This document shows positions 33,984 to 43,685 of a DNA stretch of 64,000 nucleotides, piece after piece (the first letter of the stretch is position 1; every line of letters begins with the position of its first letter). The stretch lies in the NCBI RefSeq assembly GCF_011742555.1, contig NZ_JAAQQR010000002.1, positions 62,001 to 126,000 of the forward strand, read 5' to 3'. The DNA is from Luteibacter jiangsuensis (GTDB taxonomy: Bacteria; Pseudomonadota; Gammaproteobacteria; Xanthomonadales; Rhodanobacteraceae). The notes under the pieces were generated by a model. The model saw only the letters and a program-made list of their open reading frames with translations. It made no database searches and had not been told where the DNA came from. A program made the translations under genes and the position numbers.

Positions 33984-35314
33984 GGCGAATCCGGCATGGG
34001 AGATGGCGTGGTCTGCGCGTACCAGTCGATGCGGCGCGTCAGGAACATTAGCAGCGCGATCACTGCCACGAGCACCACCGATCCGATCAACAGTGCGTAC
34101 TCTTCGGCGCCGATCAGGCCGTACAGTATGGCGTAAACCAGGGCCAGTACGCCGCCCAGGGCCAGCCCTGCCCTGCGCGCGTGCAGGGCGGCCATGGCAT
34201 AACCGCCCACGATCAGCACCACGGTGGCGGCGGCCACGGCATAGGCGGGGCCGAATCCGAACTGTTCCGACAGCGCCAGGAGCAGCACGTAGAAGCTTGT
34301 CATGGCGGCGCCCACCAGCAGGTATTGCACCGGATGCAGGCGTAGCCCCTTCAGCACTTCGAAAAGAAAGAACGCGACGAACGTGAGCGCGATGAACAAC
34401 AGCCCGTATTTCCCCGCCCGGTCGTTCTGCTGGTACACCCCGCCCGGCTGGTAGAGCTTCACACCGAAGGCCGACGCCGCGAGCCGCGCCGTCACGTCCG
34501 CATCGGCCGAGTTCCAGTGCTGCCCGTAATCGCGGTTGAGGTCGAGCACCTGCCACGACGCATCGAATCCACGGGTGTCGATCTGGCGCTTCCCCGGGAG
34601 CAGCGCGCCGGTGAAACTCGGATCGGGCCAGGGCGCACGCACCCGCACGGCGTTCGTTCGCGCCAGCGGCAGCACCGAGAACGACTCGGTGCCCGCCATG
34701 CGAAGGGTGACCGAGAAATCCAATGGCGTGCGGCGATCCGGATCGATCGCCACCGGCGTGGCGAGCACCGTGTACGGCCCCATGCGCGCGGCGGAGGAAG
34801 ACAGCTTCGCCGTGTGCCCGTCCACGGTCAGCGAGGTGATCGCCTGCAGGCCGCGCGTATCGGCGACGAGCAGCCGCAGTTCCGCCTTTCCTGGAAACCA
34901 GGTGGCGCCGCTGTCGGCGGCGAAGTCGCGCAGATCGTCCGGCTGGATGCGTCCGCGCAATGTCACCTCGCCCGTGTACACGGGCACGTCGTACATGCCC
35001 GCATGACGGCGCTCCACCGACAGGTCGGCAACGGTCTCGATGTCGTCGGCCAGCACGATCTCGGTGCCGTCGCGCACGCTCAGCACCTTGTCGTCGCTGG
35101 CGCGCACTTCGTATCGGGTGGGCACGGCAAGCACGAAGCCGCCAAGCGTCTGCGGGCCGCCCCAACCCTCCGCCACCCGCCTGGATGCGGCGTCGCGCAT
35201 GGCCTGGCGCTCGCGGACGAGGCCGTCCGCCTGGGAGAGGGGAATGAGCATGATCAGGGCAAGCATGCCGATGCCCAGCACTTTGGCGGTTATGGATTGC
35301 ATCCAACGAAACAT
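33980..35314 (-). CDS. creD: CreD-family inner membrane protein
   Basis: 444 residues. One N-terminal helix (VLGIGMLALIMLIPLSQ) is followed by a large periplasmic beta-rich domain (~residues 35-290, with DDIETVADLSVERRHAGMYDVPVY and WPDPSFTGALLPGKRQI). A C-terminal group of about six helices begins with KYGLLFIALTFVAFFLFEVLKGLRLHP. The YGLLFI...FEVLK...HPVQYLLVGAA block is the CreD signature. CreD is induced by CreBC in E. coli and linked to envelope integrity and colicin/beta-lactam tolerance; no creBC genes are nearby. The ATG at 35314 gives the family N terminus; 39 upstream in-frame codons do not look like signal sequence. Confidence 0.93.
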   Translation of the reverse strand: MFRWMQSITAKVLGIGMLALIMLIPLSQADGLVRERQAMRDAASRRVAEGWGGPQTLGGFVLAVPTRYEVRASDDKVLSVRDGTEIVLADDIETVADLSVERRHAGMYDVPVYTGEVTLRGRIQPDDLRDFAADSGATWFPGKAELRLLVADTRGLQAITSLTVDGHTAKLSSSAARMGPYTVLATPVAIDPDRRTPLDFSVTLRMAGTESFSVLPLARTNAVRVRAPWPDPSFTGALLPGKRQIDTRGFDASWQVLDLNRDYGQHWNSADADVTARLAASAFGVKLYQPGGVYQQNDRAGKYGLLFIALTFVAFFLFEVLKGLRLHPVQYLLVGAAMTSFYVLLLALSEQFGFGPAYAVAAATVVLIVGGYAMAALHARRAGLALGGVLALVYAILYGLIGAEEYALLIGSVVLVAVIALLMFLTRRIDWYAQTTPSPMPDSP

Positions 35315-35726
35315 GGTCTTGCCCGCGATTTCCTGTGGTGGGGGAATCGTCCCTGGCGAAAGGGCGTCGCACGTGGTTCGTTTCTGGCGATGCACAGGCA
35401 AGCACTGGCAAAAAGCGGCGCCATCGCTCACAGCGAAAGTGAGAGTGTTCTCATGACGCGCCGATTCGTTCCGTGGAGGATGACCCCATCACCCCACCCG
35501 AGGACAGCATGATGCTTCCCGTCCAGCTAACGATGCCGCTGGCCCTGATGGTCGGCGCGGCCATCGCCGCCACGACCGAGTCCCCCTGCGCCGAATTGGC
35601 GCGAAGCGAAACGCCGCAAGCCCGCGCAGACCGTGCGCGGGAAGGCCTCCTCGATCAAGGGCAGCATGGCACCCATCTGCGTCGGCACGAATGGCGGCAT
35701 CGCCAGCATTCGCATCCACAACAACC
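35315..35726. other. 412-bp gap between creD and the YoaA-type helicase
   Basis: Holds the creD promoter region, a small hairpin (CTCAC/GTGAG near 35427-35443) and one doubtful small reading frame on the plus strand (35509-35730). No terminator with a T-run, repeat or RNA gene is seen. Confidence 0.5.
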
Positions 35727-35730
35727 CTAG
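35509..35730 (+). CDS. Doubtful small ORF with signal-like N terminus
   Basis: 73 codons. GAGGA lies 4 nt before the ATG, and the first residues (MMLPVQLTMPLALMVGAAIAA) resemble a signal peptide. The rest ([36 protein letters not shown]) has no recognisable domain and unusual Arg/His content. It overlaps the helicase 3' end by 4 nt. It may be chance; kept because it fills an otherwise empty gap. Confidence 0.25.
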   Translation: MMLPVQLTMPLALMVGAAIAATTESPCAELARSETPQARADRAREGLLDQGQHGTHLRRHEWRHRQHSHPQQP

Positions 35731-37634
35731 GAAAAGAAACGCACCACGTCGGCCAGCTCGCGCGTACGCGGCATGGGCGGCAGGCTGGCGAGGAACAGGC
35801 GGCCGTAGCCTTTGGTGCTGAGGCGCGGATCGCACAGCACGAGCACACCGCGGTCGTGCACGTCGCGAATCAGGCGCCCGGCGCCCTGTTTCAGGGCGAT
35901 CACGGCGGTGGGCACCTGCCATCCCATGAAAGGATTGATGCCCGCCTCTTCCAGCGCTTCCAGACGGGCCTGCAGCACCGGATCGTCGGGCATCGCGAAG
36001 GGCAGCTTGTCGATGACCACCACGCTCAGGGCGTCGCCCGATACGTCCACGCCTTCCCAGAAGCTCGCCGCACCCAGCAGCACACCGGTGCCGCTGGCGC
36101 GGAATGCCTCAAGCAGACGATGTCGCGGAGCCGTGCCCTGCACGAACAGCGGCCAGGGCACACGGCCTTCCAGCAGTTCGGCAGCTCGCCGCAAGGCACG
36201 ATGCGACGTGAAGAGCAGGAAGGCACGGCCGCCGGATGCGTCGAGCACCGGACGGATGGCGGCGATCACGCGATCGGTGTAATCCCGTGCCGCCGGGTCC
36301 GGCAGATCCTTCGGCAAGTAGGCAAGCGCCTGACGCTCATAGTCGAATGGGCTTTCCACGTGCAGCGTGCGCGGGTCTTCCAGACCTAGCTGACGCGAGA
36401 AGTGACCGAAATCCCCGGCGATCGAAAGCGTGGCGGAGGTGTGTATCCATGCCGCGTCGGTGGACATGCGCATGGCGCGCAGCGGCGAGGCGAGATCCAG
36501 CGGCGTCGCATGCAGAGCGAAGCCACGCGGCCAGGTTTCGTACCAGCGCACGTCGCTCGCGGAATGTTCCTCCGCAATGCGGTCGAGCCGCAGGCTGAGC
36601 ATCTGCGCCCGCTCGTACACGTTCGCAAGTCCGCGCGAACGCTCGCCGAGGGCGGCCAGCAGATCGGCCAGGGCGGCCATCACGTCTCGCAACTCGCCCA
36701 AAAGGTCGCGTATGCCGGGCTCTCTGTCGAGAGCGCCGAAGGGCCCGCGCGAGGGCAGCGGGTCCATGGCGAGGCGTAGCCGCTTGACCAGGTCGTGGAT
36801 GGCCTCCACCGGCTCGAGCAGCTGGCTCATGGCGCCCGTGACGCCCTGCGCCTCGGCCAGCGCGTCCTGCCCAAGATCCGTCAGTTGCCGCGAACTCGCG
36901 CTCTGCGAGAAAAACTGCCCCGCCAACTCGGGAATCTGATGCGCCTCGTCGAGGATGAATGCGTCGGCGCCGGGCAGGATCTCGCCGAAACCCTCCTGCT
37001 TCAGCGCAAGGTCGGCCATGAGAAGGTGGTGGTTCACCACCACGAGGTCGGCCTCCATGGCTTCCCGCCGCGCCTTCACCACGTGGCAGTCCTCGAAAAA
37101 GGGGCATTCCGAACCGAGGCAGTTTTCCGGCGTGGAAGTCACCCGCGGCCAGACCGGGGAATCCTCGGGGATGTCGGCCATTTCCATCCGGTCGCCGCGG
37201 CGGGTGCGGGCGGACCACGCCCGGATCGCGGACAGCTGCGAGACGAGCTGGCGGTCGGGATTGCCTTCGCGTACGGCCTGGTCCAGGCGGTACAGGCAGA
37301 GGTAGTTAGCGCGGCCCTTGAGCAGGCTCAGCCTTGCGCGGCTGCCCAGGACCGAATGCACCCGAGGCAGGTCGCGAAAGAAAAGCTGGTCCTGCAGGGC
37401 TTTCGTCCCGGTGGAAACGATGACCTTGCGCCCCGACAGCAGGGCCGGCACGAGGTAGGCAAAGGTCTTGCCGGTACCCGTGCCCGCCTCCGCCACCAGC
37501 AGGTCGCGGTCCGCGATGGCGGACGCCACGGCCGAAGCCATGCGCTGCTGGGCCTCGCGCGGCGCGAAACCCGGCACTTCGCGGGCGAAAGGGCCTTCCG
37601 CGCCGAGGATCGCGGCCACTTCGTGTTCAGTCAT
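35727..37634 (-). CDS. yoaA: YoaA/DinG-family ATP-dependent DNA helicase (XPD-like)
   Basis: 635-residue superfamily 2 helicase, 5'-3' by family. Walker A is EAGTGTGKT (residues 49-57, Lys56) and the DEAH box ILDEAH (229-232). Four cysteines that ligate the [4Fe-4S] cluster are Cys113 (NYLCLY), Cys172, Cys177 and Cys183 ([17 protein letters not shown]). Helicase motifs continue to [14 protein letters not shown] and [11 protein letters not shown]. The length and lack of an exonuclease domain match YoaA more than 716-residue DinG, and proximity to tsaB matches E. coli yoaA-tsaB. YoaA works with HolC in replication repair, and holC is 3 kb away here. Divergent from valS by 48 bp. Confidence 0.92.
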   Translation of the reverse strand: MTEHEVAAILGAEGPFAREVPGFAPREAQQRMASAVASAIADRDLLVAEAGTGTGKTFAYLVPALLSGRKVIVSTGTKALQDQLFFRDLPRVHSVLGSRARLSLLKGRANYLCLYRLDQAVREGNPDRQLVSQLSAIRAWSARTRRGDRMEMADIPEDSPVWPRVTSTPENCLGSECPFFEDCHVVKARREAMEADLVVVNHHLLMADLALKQEGFGEILPGADAFILDEAHQIPELAGQFFSQSASSRQLTDLGQDALAEAQGVTGAMSQLLEPVEAIHDLVKRLRLAMDPLPSRGPFGALDREPGIRDLLGELRDVMAALADLLAALGERSRGLANVYERAQMLSLRLDRIAEEHSASDVRWYETWPRGFALHATPLDLASPLRAMRMSTDAAWIHTSATLSIAGDFGHFSRQLGLEDPRTLHVESPFDYERQALAYLPKDLPDPAARDYTDRVIAAIRPVLDASGGRAFLLFTSHRALRRAAELLEGRVPWPLFVQGTAPRHRLLEAFRASGTGVLLGAASFWEGVDVSGDALSVVVIDKLPFAMPDDPVLQARLEALEEAGINPFMGWQVPTAVIALKQGAGRLIRDVHDRGVLVLCDPRLSTKGYGRLFLASLPPMPRTRELADVVRFFS

Positions 37635-37649
37635 CCGCCAAGTATCGCC

Positions 37650-37655
37650 TACAAT
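37650..37655 (+). promoter_or_regulatory. Candidate -10 element for valS
   Basis: TACAAT, one base from consensus, lies 27 nt before the valS ATG in the 48-bp gap shared with the divergent helicase gene. The -35 position (near 37626-37631, TTCAGT) falls inside the helicase coding start, so the two promoters must overlap or interfere. Confidence 0.5.
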
Positions 37656-37682
37656 GGCGGTCTTTACGCCCTGAGCCCACGC

Positions 37683-40439
37683 ATGGACAAGAGTTTCGAG
37701 CCCAGTCAGATCGAGTCGAAGTGGTACGCCCACTGGGAGTCCAACGGCTATTTCAAGCCGTCGGGCAAGGGCACGCCCTACACGATCATGCTGCCGCCGC
37801 CGAATGTCACGGGCACGCTGCACATGGGGCATGGCTTCCAGCACACCATCATGGATACGCTGGTGCGCTACCACCGCATGCGCGGCTTCGACACGCTTTG
37901 GCAGCTCGGCACCGACCACGCCGGCATCGCCACCGAGATGGTCGTCACCCGCCAGCTGAATGCCGAGGGCAAGCAGCGCGCCGACCTCGACCGCGACGCG
38001 TTCATCGCCCGCGTGTGGGAATGGAAGAAGGAGTCGGGCGGCACCATCGGTCGCCAGATGCGCCGTCTGGGCGTGTCGGGCGACTGGAGCCGCGAGGTCT
38101 TCACCATGGACGAGGGCCCGTCGAAGGCCGTGGTCGAGACCTTCGTACGACTGCATGAGGAAGGCCTGATCTATCGCGGCCAGAAGCTGGTCAACTGGGA
38201 CCCGGTGCTGAAGACGGCCATTTCCGACCTGGAAGTGGTCAGCGAGGAGGAAGACGGCTCCCTCTGGTCGATCCGCTACCCGCTTGCCGACGGCTCCGGC
38301 GAACTCGTGGTCGCCACCACGCGCCCGGAAACCATGCTGGGCGATGTGGCCGTGGCCGTGCATCCGGAAGACGAGCGCTACGCGCACCTCGTCGGGCGCA
38401 TGCTGAAGCTGCCGCTGTCGGAACGCGAGATCCCGATCATCGCCGACGAGTATGTCGAGAAGGACTTCGGCACCGGTTGCGTGAAGATCACTCCGGCGCA
38501 CGACTTCAACGACTACGCCATCGGCCAGCGGCACAGCCTGCCGCTGATCAACATCCTCACCGACGACGCGAAGATCAACGACGCCGCGCCGGAGAAATAC
38601 CGCGGCATGGACCGCTACGTCGCGCGCAAGGCGGTGCTCGCCGATCTGGAGGCCGCAGGCCTGCTGGTCGAGACGAAGAAGCACAAGCTGCAGGTGCCGC
38701 GCGGCGACCGCACCGGTCAGGTGATCGAGCCCTACCTCACCTGGCAGTGGTTCGTGAAGATGGACACCCTCGCCGCGCGCGGCATGGAACTGGTCGAGCA
38801 CGGCCACGTGAAGTTCGTGCCCGAGAACTGGATCAACACCTACCGTCACTGGCTCGGCAACATCCAGGACTGGTGCATCAGCCGACAGCTCACCTGGGGC
38901 CACCAGATTCCGGCGTGGTACACCGACGGGGGCTCGGTGATCGTCGCTCGCGACGAGGCCGAGGCGAAGGCAAAGGCGGCCGCCCAGGGCTGTACGGGCA
39001 CGCTGCGCCGCGACGCCGACGTGCTGGAAACCTGGTTCTCGTCGTCCCTGTGGAGCCATTCCACGCTGGGCTGGCCCGATCCGCAGGCACAGGCGGAACG
39101 CGGTTTCGACCGCTACCTGCCGACGAACGTGCTGGTCACCGGCTTCGACATCATCTTCTTCTGGGTGGCCCGGATGATCATGATGACCGACCACTTCACC
39201 GGCGAAGTGCCGTTCAAGGATGTCTACGTCACGGGGCTCATCCGCGACAAGGACGGGCAGAAGATGTCCAAGTCCAAGGGCAACGTGCTCGACCCGCTCG
39301 ACATCGTGGACGGCATCGGCCTCGACGAACTCCTCGACAAGCGCACGCGCGGCCTCATGCAGCCCAAGATGGCCGAGAAGATCGAAAAGGCCACGCGGAA
39401 GGAATTCCCCGAAGGCATTCCGGCCTTCGGCGCGGACGCCTTGCGCTTTACTTTCGCATCGCTCGCCACGCACGGCCGCGACATCAAGTTCGACCTGGAG
39501 CGCTGCGCGGGCTACAAGGCGTTCGTCAACAAGCTGTGGAACGCGTCGCGCTTCGTGCTGATGAACCTGGGCGAAGGCCCGGTCGCGCGCGCAAAGCCGT
39601 CCACGGAAGCGGAGCGCTGGATCCTCACCCGCCTGGGCCAGACTCTCGCCACGGTGAAGGAACAGCTTGCCCTGTATCGTTTCGACCTGGCTTCGCAGGC
39701 GCTGTACGAATTCACCTGGAACGAGTTCTGCGACTGGTTCCTCGAATTGTCGAAGCCCGCGCTCAACGGCGGCGACACGGCCGCCGTGGCATCGACGCGC
39801 TACACCCTCGTGCACGTGCTGGAAACGCTGCTGCGCGCGCTGCACCCGCTGATCCCCTTCGTCACCGAAGAGATCTGGCAGCACGTTCGCCCGCTGCTGG
39901 ACATCGAAGGCGACACCATCATGCTGCGCCCCTACCCCGAAGCCACCGACATCGCGGCAGACAATGCCGCCTCGGCGGAGATCGAATGGGTGAAGGACGT
40001 GCTCACGGGCGTGCGCCGCATTCGCGCCGAGATGAACATCGCGCCGGGCAAGGTCATTCCGCTGCTGTTCGCGGACGGCGACGCTGCCGATCGCTCCCGT
40101 GCGGAGAAATTCGCCGCGCAGATCGCCTTCCTCGGCCGCGTGGAATCGCCCACGTGGGTATCGGGCGAGGAGCCCGCCGCAGCGGTCGCCGTGGTCGGCG
40201 GCATGCGCGTGCTCATCCCGCTGGAAGGCCTGATCGACGTGGGCGCCGAGAAGGCACGCCTGGCGAAGGAGATCGCGCGGGTGGAAGGCGAGATCCGCAA
40301 GTGCGAGGCCAAGCTCGGCAACGCGAACTTCGTGGCGAACGCACCGGCCGAAGTGGTGGCGCAGGAACGCCAGCGTATCGCCGACTGGACCCGCCAGGCT
40401 GACGCGATGCGCGAGCAGGCGCGCAAGCTGGGCGGCTGA
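37683..40439 (+). CDS. valS: Valyl-tRNA synthetase
   Basis: Charges tRNA-Val and edits misacylated threonine. The 918-residue class I enzyme has the HIGH motif [13 protein letters not shown] (HMGH at 47-50) and the KMSKS loop (527-531, QKMSKSKGN). The editing CP1 domain contains [17 protein letters not shown] and [19 protein letters not shown]. An anticodon-binding domain follows ([16 protein letters not shown]). The C-terminal valine-specific coiled coil ([25 protein letters not shown]) is complete. The ATG at 37683 begins [14 protein letters not shown] as in other ValRS. Confidence 0.98.
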   Translation: MDKSFEPSQIESKWYAHWESNGYFKPSGKGTPYTIMLPPPNVTGTLHMGHGFQHTIMDTLVRYHRMRGFDTLWQLGTDHAGIATEMVVTRQLNAEGKQRADLDRDAFIARVWEWKKESGGTIGRQMRRLGVSGDWSREVFTMDEGPSKAVVETFVRLHEEGLIYRGQKLVNWDPVLKTAISDLEVVSEEEDGSLWSIRYPLADGSGELVVATTRPETMLGDVAVAVHPEDERYAHLVGRMLKLPLSEREIPIIADEYVEKDFGTGCVKITPAHDFNDYAIGQRHSLPLINILTDDAKINDAAPEKYRGMDRYVARKAVLADLEAAGLLVETKKHKLQVPRGDRTGQVIEPYLTWQWFVKMDTLAARGMELVEHGHVKFVPENWINTYRHWLGNIQDWCISRQLTWGHQIPAWYTDGGSVIVARDEAEAKAKAAAQGCTGTLRRDADVLETWFSSSLWSHSTLGWPDPQAQAERGFDRYLPTNVLVTGFDIIFFWVARMIMMTDHFTGEVPFKDVYVTGLIRDKDGQKMSKSKGNVLDPLDIVDGIGLDELLDKRTRGLMQPKMAEKIEKATRKEFPEGIPAFGADALRFTFASLATHGRDIKFDLERCAGYKAFVNKLWNASRFVLMNLGEGPVARAKPSTEAERWILTRLGQTLATVKEQLALYRFDLASQALYEFTWNEFCDWFLELSKPALNGGDTAAVASTRYTLVHVLETLLRALHPLIPFVTEEIWQHVRPLLDIEGDTIMLRPYPEATDIAADNAASAEIEWVKDVLTGVRRIRAEMNIAPGKVIPLLFADGDAADRSRAEKFAAQIAFLGRVESPTWVSGEEPAAAVAVVGGMRVLIPLEGLIDVGAEKARLAKEIARVEGEIRKCEAKLGNANFVANAPAEVVAQERQRIADWTRQADAMREQARKLGG

Positions 40440-40465
40440 CGGCCGCCCGCGGCAGACCAGCTTTG

Positions 40466-40548
40466 TGTGGGAGCCGCTTCAGCGGCGATGGATGCTCGCG
40501 GCAAGGTTGCCCGCTGCCGCGGGATCGCCGGCAAAGCCGGCTCCCACA
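40466..40548. repeat. Compound palindromic repeat, copy 2 (REP-like)
   Basis: 83 bp between convergent valS and holC, in the inverse orientation to copy 1: TGTGGGAGCCGCTTCAGCGG at the left and GCCGGCAAAGCCGGCTCCCACA at the right. Its position between stop codons suggests it acts as a two-way terminator or mRNA 3' stabiliser. Confidence 0.9.
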
Positions 40549-40557
40549 TGGCACGAT

Positions 40558-40980
40558 TTACATATCGTGCTTCGTGACCTCGAAGCCCGCCTGCTTGTAC
40601 TGCGTCCAGCGGGAACGCGAGCCTTCGCGCTCCGCCGGATCGGCGGCTACCACTTCCAGCACGCGATCGAACTGGCCGGGCGCGCACGTATCGCGCAGGT
40701 TGATGACCAGCGGGCGGTCGGGCGTTTCCACGCCCGGCGGCACGATCAGCACCGCCGTGTTGGCGTCTTCCTCGTCGCCGGCGAGCTGGTGCGGAATGTA
40801 GGTGTCCTCGTCGAACGCCCACAGGTACTCGTCGATCGCTTCGGCCTGTTCGAAATCGCGCGTGAGGATGAGCGTGGGCTGCTGCGCGCCGAATGCGCGC
40901 TTCGCGAGTTCGCACACCAGCAGCAGCGGATCCTCGCGAAAACGCGGCTTGTCGATCAGGTAGAAATCGGCGCGCGGCAT
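40558..40980 (-). CDS. holC: DNA polymerase III chi subunit
   Basis: 140-residue clamp-loader accessory subunit that links the replisome to SSB and, in E. coli, also binds the YoaA helicase. It starts MPRADFYLIDKPRF and shows LVCELAKRAFGAQQPTLILT, DEYLWAFDEDTYIPHQLAGD and LVINLRD, the chi pattern. Length matches E. coli HolC (147). It is downstream of pepA with a 10-nt gap, as in the conserved pepA-holC-valS order, but valS is inverted here. Confidence 0.93.
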   Translation of the reverse strand: MPRADFYLIDKPRFREDPLLLVCELAKRAFGAQQPTLILTRDFEQAEAIDEYLWAFDEDTYIPHQLAGDEEDANTAVLIVPPGVETPDRPLVINLRDTCAPGQFDRVLEVVAADPAEREGSRSRWTQYKQAGFEVTKHDM

Positions 40981-40990
40981 CGGTGAGGGA

Positions 40991-42484
40991 TCAGCCGGCC
41001 GAGGCGACGCGGTCGAGCAGCCACTGGGTCAGCAACGGCACCGGGCGGCCCGTGGCCAGGCCCTTCCGCCCTTCGTCCCATGCGGTGCCGGCGATGTCCA
41101 GATGCGCCCAGCGGCGGCCTTCCGTGAACCGGGCGAGGAAGCAGCCCGCGGTGATCGCACCGGCGTACTTGCCGCCGATGTTCGCCACGTCGGCGAAGCC
41201 CGAGTCGAGCTGGCTCTGGTAGTCGTCCCACAGCGGCAGGCGCCATGCGCGGTCGAGCGTGGCCTCGCCGGCTGCCAGAAGTTCCGCGGACAGCGTTTCG
41301 TCCTTGGTCATGAGGCCGCTGGCGTGCTTGCCGAGGGCCACCACGCAGGCGCCCGTGAGCGTCGCGGCGTCGATGATGGTGTGCGGGTCGAAACGCTTGC
41401 CCGTGTAGGTGAGCGCATCGCAGAGGATCAACCGGCCTTCCGCGTCGGTGTTGAGCACTTCGATGGTGATGCCCGACAGGCTGGTGAGCACATCGCCGGG
41501 ACGGTACGCCGCACCGTCCGGCATGTTCTCGACCGCGGGCACCACGCAGACCAGGTTCACCGGCAGGCGCAGCTTCACGGCCGCCACGAAGGCGCCGAGC
41601 ACGCCCGCCGCGCCGCACATGTCGAACTTCATTTCTTCCATGCCCGGGCCGGGCTTGAGGCTGACGCCGCCGGTGTCGAAGGTGATGCCCTTGCCCACGA
41701 AGGCATAGGGACGCTCGCCCTCCTTGCCGCCGTTCCACTGCAGGATCACCAGGCGCGGCGCGTTGGCCGAGCCCCGGGCGACGGCGAGCAGCGAGCCGAA
41801 GCCCTCGCGCTCCATGTCGGCACGGTCGAGGCTCTCGAAGGCGACGCCCTCGTGAGCTTCTGCGAACGCGCGGGCCTGGTCGGCGATGTAGTCGGGGTTG
41901 CAGATGTTCGGCGGCAGGTTGCCGAGCTCGCGGGCGTAGCGGACGCCCTCGGCGATGGCCCTTGCCTCGGCGATACCGGCCTCGCCATCGGCGGGCCCCA
42001 CCAGCGTGACGGAGGCAAGCTCCGGCTGCGCCTTGTCGCGGGGCTTCACCGTGGCGGTATAGCGATAGGCCACGTGATCGGTGACCAGGGCGGCCACGCG
42101 CAGGCGCCATGCGGCGTCGCGGCCCGGCACGTCGACCTCGGGCAGCCAGCTGGTGGCCTCGGCGACCGGCAGGCGTCCGATGGCGCGGGCGGCCTCCGTG
42201 GTGACGCGCTGGTAGCGCGCGGAGTCGAAGGTCTTCTGCGCGCCCAGGCCCACGATGAGGACGCGGGCGGCGGCCACGCCGGCCGGGTGCAGCAGGGTGA
42301 CCACGTTGCCGACCTTGCCGGTGATGTCGCCCGCTTCCACGAGACGCTTGATGACGCCGTCCGCGGCGGTGTCTATACGCGCCGCGGCGCTGGTCAGGAC
42401 GCCGTTCTCGTAGACGCCTACCACGGCTACCGGGGTGGCGGTCGATTCGGGAGCATGGGAACCGAGGCTGAACTGAACCGTCAT
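40991..42484 (-). CDS. pepA: Leucyl aminopeptidase (M17)
   Basis: 497-residue di-manganese/zinc aminopeptidase, also a DNA-binding accessory factor in E. coli. Metal and catalytic residues are visible: Lys265 and Asp270 (VGKGITFDTGG), Lys277, Asp288 (FDMCGAA), and the family signature NTDAEGRL (345-352) with Asp347, Glu349 and Arg351. The N-terminal domain (1-165) is normal. AGGACAG precedes the ATG at 42484. An in-frame start at 42562 overlaps the divergent lptF promoter region and was rejected. Confidence 0.97.
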   Translation of the reverse strand: MTVQFSLGSHAPESTATPVAVVGVYENGVLTSAAARIDTAADGVIKRLVEAGDITGKVGNVVTLLHPAGVAAARVLIVGLGAQKTFDSARYQRVTTEAARAIGRLPVAEATSWLPEVDVPGRDAAWRLRVAALVTDHVAYRYTATVKPRDKAQPELASVTLVGPADGEAGIAEARAIAEGVRYARELGNLPPNICNPDYIADQARAFAEAHEGVAFESLDRADMEREGFGSLLAVARGSANAPRLVILQWNGGKEGERPYAFVGKGITFDTGGVSLKPGPGMEEMKFDMCGAAGVLGAFVAAVKLRLPVNLVCVVPAVENMPDGAAYRPGDVLTSLSGITIEVLNTDAEGRLILCDALTYTGKRFDPHTIIDAATLTGACVVALGKHASGLMTKDETLSAELLAAGEATLDRAWRLPLWDDYQSQLDSGFADVANIGGKYAGAITAGCFLARFTEGRRWAHLDIAGTAWDEGRKGLATGRPVPLLTQWLLDRVASAG

Positions 42485-42581
42485 AGCTAACTGTCCTGCG
42501 AAAGCCCGCCGGGGCCCGGACAGGCTAGACTTATGGTTTGCCGGCAGGGACTGACGCGGCACGAACCGCCAATTCTATCAA

Positions 42582-43685
42582 ATGCTCAGCATCCTCGACC
42601 GTTATTTCCTGCGCGAGCTGGCCTACGGGGTCCTCGCGACGGCCATCGTGCTGCTGGTGATCTTCGCCGGCGGCGCGTTCGCGACCGTGCTGCAGAAGGT
42701 CGCCAACGGCAGCATCCAGCCCAGCGTCATGTTCGAGGTGCTGGGTCTGCAGATGGTGGATCTGCTCTCCACCCTCCTGCCCATGTCGGCCTTCCTCGGC
42801 ACCCTCATCGCCCTGGGCCGCATGTACCGGGAAAGCGAAATGCACGTCCTGGCCTCCTCCGGCATGGGCCCCCGCGGCATGCTGCGGCCGGTCACCCTGC
42901 TGGCCGTGGCCGCCACCATCGTGGTGGGTCTGGTGTCCCTCTGGCTGGGCCCGCTCTCCGCCCGCACCGCCGACCAGGTCATCGCCGCCGCCAACAAGTC
43001 CGTGATCGCCGCCGGCCTCGACGCAGGCCGCTTCACGGAATTGCCGGGCAAGGGCGGCATCATCTTCGTCGACACGCTGAGCCGCGACGGCACCGTGCTG
43101 GGCAAGACCTTCCTCGCCACGGACCGCACCGACAGCGACGGCAAGCCGCAGGTTCGCGTGGTGAACGCCAAGAATGGCCGCATGTACCAGGAAAGCGACG
43201 GCCAGAACCGCTTCCTCGCCCTGTTCGACGGCTGGCAGTTCGAGATCCCGTTGGGTGCCGACAACTGGCGCCGCATGAAATACGAACGCAACGACATCTC
43301 GCTGTCCAACATCACGGACGACGACGAAGACACCGACCCGGCGCACGAGGCGTCCACCACCGATCTGTTCAAGTCGCTGACACCCGACAACCTGGGTGAA
43401 CTGGTGTCGCGTTTCGCGGCGCCCGTGAGCACCCTCGTGCTGATGATGATGGTGCTGCCGATGTCGCGGCAGGCGCCTCGCGACGCCCGCTACGGCCGTC
43501 TGCTCATCGCCGTGCTGGCCTATTTCCTCTACGTGGTGTGGCAGCTGATCGCGCGCGCGCAGATCATCAAAGGCCATCTGCATACCTCCGCACCCATCTG
43601 GCTGCTGCATGCCATCGTCTTCGGCGTAGCCGCCTGGTACTTCTGGCGGCAGAACGCCCCCCGGCGCGTGAAGGGAGCCCAGTGA
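42582..43685 (+). CDS. lptF: LPS export ABC transporter permease LptF
   Basis: Inner-membrane permease of LptB2FGC, which extracts LPS and passes it to LptC. The 367-residue YjgP/YjgQ-family protein has three N-terminal helices (residues ~12-120, starting YFLRELAYGVLATAIVLLVI), a periplasmic beta-jellyroll (~130-265, GKGGIIFVDTLSRDGTVLG) and three C-terminal helices (APVSTLVLMMMVLPMS; LLIAVLAYFLYVVWQLI). It is divergent from pepA, as in E. coli, and shares a base with lptG (TGATG). A weak -10-like TAGACT lies at 42526-42531. Confidence 0.96.
   Translation: MLSILDRYFLRELAYGVLATAIVLLVIFAGGAFATVLQKVANGSIQPSVMFEVLGLQMVDLLSTLLPMSAFLGTLIALGRMYRESEMHVLASSGMGPRGMLRPVTLLAVAATIVVGLVSLWLGPLSARTADQVIAAANKSVIAAGLDAGRFTELPGKGGIIFVDTLSRDGTVLGKTFLATDRTDSDGKPQVRVVNAKNGRMYQESDGQNRFLALFDGWQFEIPLGADNWRRMKYERNDISLSNITDDDEDTDPAHEASTTDLFKSLTPDNLGELVSRFAAPVSTLVLMMMVLPMSRQAPRDARYGRLLIAVLAYFLYVVWQLIARAQIIKGHLHTSAPIWLLHAIVFGVAAWYFWRQNAPRRVKGAQ

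Noticed and set aside
35727-37634. Naming the helicase dinG
   Set aside because: Length, absence of an extra domain and tsaB context fit YoaA better, although the two families are close.
37635-39884. Upstream extension of the helicase frame across valS
   Set aside because: The frame is open by chance antisense to valS; the helicase proper starts at the ATG at 37634 with a normal family N terminus.
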